The notes under the pieces are model-generated. The model worked only from the letters and a program-made list of their open reading frames with translations, ran no database searches and had not been told where the DNA came from. 10,764 bases of DNA from Dehalococcoidia bacterium. GTDB lineage: Bacteria; Chloroflexota; Dehalococcoidia; Bin125. Of the stretch, positions 1 to 5,847 are shown piece after piece. The DNA is taken from the NCBI GenBank assembly GCA_007571275.1, contig RKRS01000030.1:1-10764 (forward strand). Reading direction: 5' to 3'. Numbering within the stretch: position 1 is the stretch's first letter; each line of letters opens with the position of its first letter. Position numbers and translations under genes: made by a program.

Positions 1-270
1 AACGGGCCCGAGAAGGCCGAGGAAGTCCACTGGACGCTCGACATGTTCGAGAACACGCTGGTCGACCCGGACCAGCAGAACCCCGGCCTCGCCGGCGCGC
101 TGGTCTACCTGCTCGGCGATGGCGATGTCGACGAGGGTTGGCGCCTGTTCTGGCACGTGCGCCGCAAGCAGGTGCTCGAATACCTGCACCGACTCGACGT
201 GGCCGGTCTCGGCGGACGCCTCGAGAGCGGTCGACTGCATCCAGCGCTCGCCGGCGCGCTGGACAATTAG
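1..270 (+). CDS. Ferritin-like protein, C-terminal fragment (5' end outside window)
   Basis: The reading frame is open from base 1 and ends at TAG 268-270, giving 89 residues; the start lies upstream of the window. The visible part is helical and charged, with no motif that names a function by itself. The main clue is its neighbour: the block around GALVYLLGDG, then RRKQVLEYLHRL, then GLGGRL aligns with SALAVIMGDG, RREQVETYLGYL and LSDRADRL near the C-terminus of the next gene, with a gap of about two residues. The two are therefore probably tandem paralogs with the same C-terminal helices, which I infer to belong to a ferritin-like (R2/diiron-like) fold. The metal-binding helices would lie in the missing part, so activity cannot be judged. 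The ATG at 43 is internal, because the homologous region begins upstream of it. Existence of the gene is well supported; its function is weak. Confidence 0.7.
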   Translation, partial: NGPEKAEEVHWTLDMFENTLVDPDQQNPGLAGALVYLLGDGDVDEGWRLFWHVRRKQVLEYLHRLDVAGLGGRLESGRLHPALAGALDN

Positions 271-440
271 GACGGCTTGCTGACAAAGAAGCAGAAGCAA
301 TGGCTCCCCCTCCGGGGGAGCTGCCCCAGATGGGATTGAGGGGGCGCTCCATTCTATGGGTCGCCCCCTCCGTCGCTACGCGACACCTCCCTCGGAGGGG
401 GAGGTACTGAGTTCCCGCTGAATGCAGAGAAGGAACCGCC
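271..440. other. Intergenic spacer with palindromic repeat and RBS
   Basis: This 170-bp gap between two same-strand paralogs is mostly filled by the palindromic element at 304-403. The last bases before the downstream ATG hold a Shine-Dalgarno-like GAGAAGGA at 427-434, six bases from the start. I see no convincing promoter or small gene. The hairpins could act as a transcription attenuator or protect mRNA ends between the two genes, but this is inference. Confidence 0.6.
304..403. repeat. REPIN/MITE-like palindromic element
   Basis: A 100-bp GC-rich element is bounded by perfect 11-bp inverted repeats, CTCCCCCTCCG at 304-314 and CGGAGGGGGAG at 393-403. Inside it are a perfect 9-bp stem (338-346 with 362-370, 15-nt loop) and a perfect 5-bp stem with a TAC loop (372-384). 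Each end can also fold alone: 303-310 pairs with 314-321, and 385-393 pairs with 397-405 with one wobble. There is no coding capacity and no evident target-site duplication in the flanks. Elements of this kind are usually present in many intergenic copies and mobilised in trans by a transposase encoded elsewhere; copy number cannot be seen here. Confidence 0.7.
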
Positions 441-1535
441 ATGCCGGACAACGATGTCGTCGCCGCCGCCAAGGCTCGCCTGGAACAGTCAGGATTGCCC
501 TCGGACTGGTTGGATATCCCCGTCCACTGGGGCGTCAAGGCGAAGGAACAGGCCACGCCGGAGAATGGCGGTCTGCGTTTCGAGTACCTCAACGTTGACG
601 TCTACGGCGAGGTGCCCGAGCACTGGGACAACAACACCGAGATCCCGCGTGGCGCGATCCCCGACACCCGCACCGAGCAGATGGGCTACTCGATCTTCGA
701 GAAGGCGGAGGTCTGGTCCGACCTCTGCGCCGGCCTCTACGAGGACGCCATCGCCGACCGCTGGAACTCCTCCGCCGACATCCCCTGGGACACGCTCGCG
801 CCAATCGGCTCCGACCTCGAACGCGCGGTGTGCCAGATCGCGACGCTGCTCTCGGAATACGGCTGGACCAAGGCGCAGACGACCGGTCGCTGGCTGCAGG
901 AGATTTCCTACGGCTACATCGAGGTCAAACTGTTCCTCGGCACGGTCGTCTTCGACGCCGCCCGCCTGTACGAGGTCTGGCGTAAGCGCGCGTTGGCCAA
1001 CGGCGGCGGGCTGGGACGCGGTGGACGCAACTGGAAGTTCCTGCCCCTCACCCAGAGCTACACCTTCTCCGAGTTCACGGTCGCCTCGATCATGCACGAC
1101 GCGATGATCATCGCCCTCCTGCGGCACGGCGAACAACTCGCCCAGACCGAGGCCGAACGCACCATCTATGAACTCTGTGCCAAGGACATCGAGCGGCACC
1201 TCGCCTACTTCGTCGACCACATGCGCTATCTCTTGCTCAAGGAGCCGATTCGCCGCGAGGAAATTCACCGCTACCTGAACAAGGCTGAGTGGTATCTGGC
1301 CAAGGACGGCGACGACACGCTCTACAGCGCGCTGGCCGTGATCATGGGCGACGGCCGCGAAGCGGCCGCAGAGGCGATGGCGGACGTCGCCGAGCTGCGC
1401 CGCGAGCAGGTCGAAACCTACCTCGGCTACCTGCGTCAGTGCCACCTCTCAGACCGTGCCGATCGCCTCAATGAGGATCTACGCCAGTGGGCGGGCATCG
1501 CCCCAGCCGTTGAGGAAGAGAAAATCCCGGTCTAG
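441..1535 (+). CDS. Ferritin-like (R2/diiron oxygenase-like) protein, likely metal-site degenerate
   Basis: This is a 364-residue soluble, mostly helical protein with no signal peptide or membrane segment. The ATG at 441 is supported by GAGAAGGA six bases upstream. The pattern resembles the ferritin-like superfamily of R2 and bacterial multicomponent monooxygenase proteins: a Trp/Glu-rich first helix (about 85-110), an IPWDTLAP turn (114-121), then two helix pairs. In metal-binding members both pairs carry a DEARH-like signature with ExxH. Here the matching sites read FDAARLYEV (171-179) and KDIERHLAYF (248-257), so Ala173/Leu176 and Ile250 occupy three of the four expected ligand positions and only His253 remains. 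It may be a non-catalytic subunit, like the beta subunit of diiron monooxygenases, with the upstream paralog as partner. The C-terminus ends in charged residues and a TAG at 1533. The fold call is by eye and moderately secure; a specific function is not. Confidence 0.6.
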   Translation: MPDNDVVAAAKARLEQSGLPSDWLDIPVHWGVKAKEQATPENGGLRFEYLNVDVYGEVPEHWDNNTEIPRGAIPDTRTEQMGYSIFEKAEVWSDLCAGLYEDAIADRWNSSADIPWDTLAPIGSDLERAVCQIATLLSEYGWTKAQTTGRWLQEISYGYIEVKLFLGTVVFDAARLYEVWRKRALANGGGLGRGGRNWKFLPLTQSYTFSEFTVASIMHDAMIIALLRHGEQLAQTEAERTIYELCAKDIERHLAYFVDHMRYLLLKEPIRREEIHRYLNKAEWYLAKDGDDTLYSALAVIMGDGREAAAEAMADVAELRREQVETYLGYLRQCHLSDRADRLNEDLRQWAGIAPAVEEEKIPV

Positions 1536-1584
1536 TCATCGGCGCGCTGCCGAGCCGCCCCAGGCACAGGCACGGGCCAGCTTG

Positions 1585-2406
1585 TCACTCTGGATTCTGG
1601 CTGCGGTTGCCGCGGCTGCGTATGCCAATGTGGAATCGTTCCCACGGTCTACGCGCGACGCGCTCAGGCGTTGCGGGGACGGCGGGCGACCGATCGGGGC
1701 GCCAGCGGTCGAAATCTGCCGGCAGGATGCGTAGCAGCGCTTCGGTTTCCATGCCATAGACGTCGTAGGTGCGTTCAAGCTGCTCGAGCACACGGATCAA
1801 ATGGCGCAGGCCGCCACGGGAGCGACCGAATTTTGGCTTCTGCTTACCGTCTTGGGTGTAGAGCAACAAGACCAATTCCACGACGCCTTCAGAGTTGAAG
1901 ATGCGTTGCGATGAAAACACGCGGTCGACGATATCTCTGTAATCCCACAGCCTGGTGTCCAACAGAAATTGCGCGTGCGGATGCTGGCGCTGTAGCTGCC
2001 AGGCCGACCACAGGTAATGCACATAGCGTCGGCGCTTGACGTGTTCGTCGGCGCCGTGCAGGACATAGACCTCATCACGGCCAAGCAGCACCGCGCCGGC
2101 GTTACGGGTCTGATGATTGAGCGGGAGATAGTACATCCCCAACCATGACCAGAGACCATACTCTTCAGCGAGATTGGGGCGGGCCGCTTGCAGGAGCAGA
2201 GACAGGTAGTTTCCGGCGATCCGACGGTTGGCGAAAGATCGGGCCTCGACATCGATGTCGACGCCGTGCAGCGGCGCGCTGTACGGCGACTCGAACAGAA
2301 GCTCGTCAGGCAACTCGATCTGAGCCGGTCGCTGCTGACGAATGTCATCGAGCAGCGTGCGGGCATAGTCAACGCCCTCCGGCGTGAGGGCGCGCGCGAG
2401 CGTCAC
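1585..2406 (-). CDS. DUF6339-like protein, third gene of GHKL ATPase operon
   Basis: This is a 273-residue protein and the last gene of the three-gene operon. Its GTG start (2404-2406) overlaps the stop of the preceding gene as GTGA, so translation is probably coupled; no clear Shine-Dalgarno precedes it. The block LWSWLG (85-90), the basic RRRYVHYLW (125-133), SSQRIFNSEG (165-174), LYTQDGKQKPKFG (182-194), the helix GGLRHLIRVLEQLERTYDVY (198-217) and LLRILPADFDRW (224-235) resemble, from memory, the uncharacterised DUF6339 family. The tail after 236 is rich in Pro and Arg and probably disordered. I see no nuclease, helicase, methyltransferase or membrane motif. Arg/Lys clusters would suit a nucleic-acid contact, but this is a guess. 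It converges with the ferritin-like gene across a 49-bp gap. The CDS is secure; the family name is moderate and the function unknown. Confidence 0.75.
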   Translation of the reverse strand: MTLARALTPEGVDYARTLLDDIRQQRPAQIELPDELLFESPYSAPLHGVDIDVEARSFANRRIAGNYLSLLLQAARPNLAEEYGLWSWLGMYYLPLNHQTRNAGAVLLGRDEVYVLHGADEHVKRRRYVHYLWSAWQLQRQHPHAQFLLDTRLWDYRDIVDRVFSSQRIFNSEGVVELVLLLYTQDGKQKPKFGRSRGGLRHLIRVLEQLERTYDVYGMETEALLRILPADFDRWRPDRSPAVPATPERVARRPWERFHIGIRSRGNRSQNPE

Positions 2407-3161
2407 CGGGAGACGCCCACGGCAGCGGCATAGGCGCTGCTGGCATTGACCCGCTGCCGAGCAAAGGCTTCGACGACCTGATCGATCCAGTCCAGCGCCT
2501 CCTGACGCTTGCTCTCATCGGCTTCCTGTTTGACCAGCGAAGGGATATCCGTCGTCGCCAACGACCGGGCCAGGCGTAGCCAACCGATCCACCATTCGCC
2601 TTCATCGTCGTCGAGCGTGTTCTGATCAACGACGATGATCTGGGTCAAGACCGAGCGCAGCACCTGAGGCATAATCAGCGATCGGAACTGGCTGTCGTTG
2701 CGGACGATTTCGCTGATCGCTTCGATCTCGCTGTTGACCACGAGCTCCGGTCCATCGCCGTCGCCGAAGTTGATCCGCCAGACTTCGCCGCCCAACTGCT
2801 TGAGCGCCAGGGGCAGCAGCGAGCCACCAGGCAGCTTCGGCTTGATGCTCCCGCTCATGCCCAGCATCTTGCCCGATCCGTCGGCGACGACGCAGAGTCG
2901 GAACTGCGACGAGATCGGCACGTCAGTAAGTCGACGCTCCGCCTGCTGAGGCGCGCCGACTGTACCCAAATCCCAACGCTGGACTGCCAGCTCACGCCAC
3001 GCTTCCAGGCGCACCCGGGCGTCGGACGCGAACGCATAGGAACCGAGCTGATAGTCGATATCGAAGACTGGCGACTCGTTCGCCTCAGCCGCGCGGATGG
3101 TGACGGCCACATGGGAACTGAGGATCGTCTGACGACTCGTAGCGTTCAGATGCCGAATCAT
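2403..3161 (-). CDS. Unassigned 252-aa protein, middle gene of GHKL ATPase operon
   Basis: I do not recognise this family. The ATG (3159-3161) overlaps the stop of the ATPase gene as ATGA, and a GAGG lies about seven bases upstream, so coupled translation is likely. The N-terminal half looks beta-rich: alternating hydrophobics at 31-50, FRLCVVADGSGKMLGM (87-102), then KPKLPGGSLLPLALKQLGGE (107-126) and VWRINFGDGDGPELVV (127-142). The second half is helical, with MPQVLRSVLTQIIVV (164-178), an acidic break DDDEGEWW (184-191), and a final amphipathic helix ending in NASSAYAAAV (239-248). There is no signal peptide, membrane helix or catalytic signature I can name. The GKM and GDGD stretches are not a Walker motif. 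Its place between the ATPase and the DUF6339-like gene suggests an adaptor or sensor subunit of the same complex, which is inference. Confidence 0.75.
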   Translation of the reverse strand: MIRHLNATSRQTILSSHVAVTIRAAEANESPVFDIDYQLGSYAFASDARVRLEAWRELAVQRWDLGTVGAPQQAERRLTDVPISSQFRLCVVADGSGKMLGMSGSIKPKLPGGSLLPLALKQLGGEVWRINFGDGDGPELVVNSEIEAISEIVRNDSQFRSLIMPQVLRSVLTQIIVVDQNTLDDDEGEWWIGWLRLARSLATTDIPSLVKQEADESKRQEALDWIDQVVEAFARQRVNASSAYAAAVGVSR

Positions 3162-5194
3162 CCGGCCGCCTCAGGCACGACGTGAGCGGGATCGGACAGA
3201 CGATCCATTTCGACGAGGATGTCGCGATCGTCGAATCCGGTGATCTCGATCAGGAATTGCTGATCACAAACGGTGACATTCGCCTCGTTCGCCTCAGTGA
3301 CCGTCCAGTCAACACCTTCGTGTTGTACCTGGAGGCTGCTCTCCAGATCAAAGTCAGGAACGCCTGTCTTGAGACCAGCGGCGAAGGCATTGAAGGCTTT
3401 CTTCTTGCCGCCGCGCGGGAGATCATAGGCAAATCGAATGAACCAGGACGAATCGACCGCCGGCGCGTGTCCTTTCACCGGCGTGACTCTGAATCCGCCC
3501 GCTATTGCCTCGATCCGAACCGGACTGCTGCTCCGGGGCAACAGTGGCGACACCGGCCTAGTGATGAGGTCGTCGCCGTTCCCCACATTTCCACCAGGTG
3601 TCGAGGCTTGGACAGGCTCCAGATCGGACGGGAAGAGATCGGCCAGGGCGTCGAGCTGGCGCTCGTGGCGGTCGTCGACCAGTTTGCGCAGAATCTGCGG
3701 CGCGGCCCGCCGCACTTCCTGGACTCGGCGGGTTCCTCCGGACCAGGCGTCTTTGAGTCGCTGCGCGTGAGGATTCCAGACAGTATGAGCCGGGCCTTCA
3801 GCATCTCGCAGCAGATGGCCGAGCTCGGACGCGCCGTCAACCACGATCAGCGCGCGGGCGCGGAAATCTCTGATGTGGTCCATGAGCGGGATACGCAAAT
3901 GTCCACGCACGAAGTAGTCGTGGCCTTTCTCCAGCGCTTCGTCGCGCTCCAGGTAGATCCGAAACACGCTGTCGCTCATCTGTCTGCGGGTTTGATGCTT
4001 ACGCTGAGTCTTGGTGCTGAGTTGTAATGCGAGCCGCTCGCCCGCGTTGAATCGTTCTTGCAGCTCCGCAAAGTCGAACGCAGCGAAGCCTCGTTTGGCA
4101 GCTGCATCTCCCTGAGGCACAGGCATCTCGATGTGCTCGCTGTTCTGGCGCGTGACTGCCCACTGCGCCAGACGGATTAGTCCACGTAAGGACTCCGGCG
4201 ATTCATCGTCGCGGTCGGACTGGTCAATGTTGGTCAGCTCTGATTCCAATGTGCTGGTGTCGAGTCGGATGTCTCGCGCGTCCGGATCTTCGATCTCCAC
4301 GACCAGCTTGCGCTCAAGAATGGGCAGGAAGTACTGCGTGATCACCGCGCGGGCGATCGAGCGTCCCGTCAGGTCGGGCTTGGGCCAGGGCACGATCACC
4401 GAGAGGCCGGACTGATTGCCGCGCTGCAAGCGAAAGTCCTGCAAGGTTCGGCGGACGAATTGCCCATCGGCGCTTGTGGAGTCGACGGGCATCGGCAGCC
4501 ACTCGGAATCTGGCTCAGCCGAAGCGGCGGCAAATTGTCCGTAGGGCGGATACTTGTCGTCGCCGATGTGATGGGTTCGCAAGATGGCCATACCCATCAG
4601 CAGGGTTCGTGACTCACCGCTGCGTTTGGTGACGCCGATGTAGGCATTGATCTCTGAAGCGTCGGGGAAGACCCATTTACCGAGACCCCAGGAGCCGCCT
4701 TTGTCGTCGCCCTTGGGCGAGATACCGACGCTGCGGAAGAACCCCCAGAAGTGGTTCTCTTTCTCCTGCTCGTGATTGTCTTCGATGTTCCCGCTCAGCC
4801 CGCTCGTACCAAAGTCCTCGACGGTCATGTAGGTCATGGAACCCGCGATCAGATCGCGCGCCTGGTAGATCGCGCCTTCTTCGTTGACTTCCTGGGACAC
4901 GGATGGTCTCGGCGTCTGCGCGTTGCCGGCAACGGCTTCCAGGTGTCGATTGAAGCCTTCGCGGTAACGCTGAGCGGCGTCAACGGGGAGTGCGCCGACT
5001 TCCCGACTGAACGCAAATCGCACGCGGACGGTTTCGTTGGGCAAGGCGGCATCGAGCGAGTTTTGGATCGATTCCCGAACCAGTCGCTCAGCCAGGTCAG
5101 ACTCGCTCGTGAAGAACTCGCCCTGCACCGGATCCTGATTGATCTCTGCCGGCGACATACGCCGAAAACGCCAACATGGGGCCAGAACGTCCAT
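3158..5194 (-). CDS. GHKL (Bergerat-fold) ATPase, first gene of the three-gene operon
   Basis: This 678-residue protein probably drives the module with ATP-dependent conformational change. The N-terminal HATPase domain is clear: the N-box LVRESIQNSLDAA (38-50) has Glu41, Asn45 and Asp48; the DxGxxG-type motif is EDFGTSGL (126-133); the glycine-rich lid is GGSWGLGKW (166-174). Unlike histidine kinases it has no membrane, HAMP or phosphoacceptor region, and unlike MutL or Hsp90 the remainder is unfamiliar. A middle region (about 270-520) contains VVDGASELGHLLRDAEGPAH (451-470), then TVWNP, which looks like a conserved block. The last ~120 residues (555-665) look like a beta-sandwich ending in IEITGFDDRDILVEMD. 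The start at 5194 keeps the WRFRRMSP stretch; neither it nor Met13 (5158) has a good Shine-Dalgarno. It is divergent from the Uma2 gene. The GHKL call is strong; the biological role is inferred only. Confidence 0.85.
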   Translation of the reverse strand: MDVLAPCWRFRRMSPAEINQDPVQGEFFTSESDLAERLVRESIQNSLDAALPNETVRVRFAFSREVGALPVDAAQRYREGFNRHLEAVAGNAQTPRPSVSQEVNEEGAIYQARDLIAGSMTYMTVEDFGTSGLSGNIEDNHEQEKENHFWGFFRSVGISPKGDDKGGSWGLGKWVFPDASEINAYIGVTKRSGESRTLLMGMAILRTHHIGDDKYPPYGQFAAASAEPDSEWLPMPVDSTSADGQFVRRTLQDFRLQRGNQSGLSVIVPWPKPDLTGRSIARAVITQYFLPILERKLVVEIEDPDARDIRLDTSTLESELTNIDQSDRDDESPESLRGLIRLAQWAVTRQNSEHIEMPVPQGDAAAKRGFAAFDFAELQERFNAGERLALQLSTKTQRKHQTRRQMSDSVFRIYLERDEALEKGHDYFVRGHLRIPLMDHIRDFRARALIVVDGASELGHLLRDAEGPAHTVWNPHAQRLKDAWSGGTRRVQEVRRAAPQILRKLVDDRHERQLDALADLFPSDLEPVQASTPGGNVGNGDDLITRPVSPLLPRSSSPVRIEAIAGGFRVTPVKGHAPAVDSSWFIRFAYDLPRGGKKKAFNAFAAGLKTGVPDFDLESSLQVQHEGVDWTVTEANEANVTVCDQQFLIEITGFDDRDILVEMDRLSDPAHVVPEAAG

Positions 5195-5289
5195 ACCGGG
5201 ATTGTCCGGGAACGCTCCGGTTCGCGCAATTGCATCACGCCTCAGGGAGGACGGTTCGGTAGGATGGTCGGGAGCGGGGGCGAACTGCC
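5195..5289. promoter_or_regulatory. Divergent intergenic region between the ATPase operon and Uma2
   Basis: These 95 bp separate two divergent start codons, so promoters for both the three-gene operon and the Uma2 gene should lie here or just inside the genes. I find no convincing -35/-10 pair. GTAGGAT near 5260 is a weak -10-like match for the + strand, but it sits close to the ATG. Neither start has a strong Shine-Dalgarno. There is no obvious operator palindrome. Confidence 0.4.
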
Positions 5290-5847
5290 ATGACCACCAC
5301 CCAGACCAGGCTGCTCACCGCCGCCGACCTGCTGCGGCTCGACACTCAGGGCGTGCGCGGCGAACTGATTCGCGGAGTGCTGTGTGAGACGATGTCGGCG
5401 GGATATGAACACGGTCAGATCGTGATGCGCATGGGCGCTCTACTGATGAATTTCATCGCGCCGAAGCGGTTGGGGACACTGGTCGGATCAGATGCAGGCG
5501 TCTGGCTGGAACGCGACCCCGACACCGTGCGCGAACCCGATATCGCCTTTACCTCGGCAGAGAAGATTCCGCTCAACGCGCGGATTACCGGCTACGCCGA
5601 GGTCGCGCCGGACTTGGTCGTTGAAGTCGCCTCACCCGGCGACAGCCGCCGCGCCGTTCACGACAAGGCGCGCATGTGGCTCAGCCACGGCGTCCGCCTC
5701 GTCTGGGTCGTCCAACCCGACACCCGCAGCGTTGACGTCCACCGCCCCGATGCGGCCGTCGCCACCCTCGACGCCGACGGCGTGCTGGACGGCCTCGACA
5801 TCCTGCCCGGCTTCCGCTGCGGCGTCAGTGCGCTCTTCGATCCCTAG
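5290..5847 (+). CDS. Uma2 family (DUF820) PD-(D/E)XK nuclease-like protein
   Basis: This 185-residue protein has the full length and motif order of the Uma2 family, which adopts a restriction-endonuclease-like fold. Visible landmarks are GELIRG with Glu25, the REPDIAF strand with Asp84, PDLVVEVASP with Glu112, and Lys126 in HDKARMW. GVRLVWVVQP (134-143) is the usual following strand. These acidic and lysine positions match the active-site set expected for a PD-(D/E)XK nuclease, so nothing suggests inactivation. Uma2 genes are abundant in Cyanobacteria and Chloroflexota, often as multiple orphans of unknown biological role, so the proximity to the ATPase operon may be coincidental. It is transcribed away from that operon. 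The stop TAG shares bases with the stop of the convergent MBL gene. The upstream region lacks a clear Shine-Dalgarno, so the start is likely but not certain. Confidence 0.88.
   Translation: MTTTQTRLLTAADLLRLDTQGVRGELIRGVLCETMSAGYEHGQIVMRMGALLMNFIAPKRLGTLVGSDAGVWLERDPDTVREPDIAFTSAEKIPLNARITGYAEVAPDLVVEVASPGDSRRAVHDKARMWLSHGVRLVWVVQPDTRSVDVHRPDAAVATLDADGVLDGLDILPGFRCGVSALFDP

Noticed and set aside
43..270. Independent 75-aa gene starting at ATG 43
   Set aside because: The frame is open to base 1 and the paralogous alignment with the next gene extends upstream of this Met, so it is the end of a longer gene.
489..1445. 318-codon open frame on the minus strand inside the ferritin-like gene
   Set aside because: It lies wholly antisense to a gene with a good ribosome binding site and family-like protein; its Val/Gly/Leu-rich translation is typical of the antisense frame of GC-rich coding DNA.
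3182..4027. 281-codon open frame on the plus strand antisense to the ATPase gene
   Set aside because: No recognisable motif and no ribosome binding site; the opposite frame continues the well-supported 678-residue protein with overlaps at both operon junctions.
3158..5194. Identification as MutL, HtpG/Hsp90 or a sensor histidine kinase
   Set aside because: Only the ATP-binding motifs are shared; no MutL or Hsp90 middle-domain signature, membrane segment or phosphoacceptor His region is visible.
4751..5293. 180-codon plus-strand open frame ending just past the Uma2 start
   Set aside because: It is antisense to the N-terminal GHKL motifs, has low-quality composition and would cover the divergent intergenic region.
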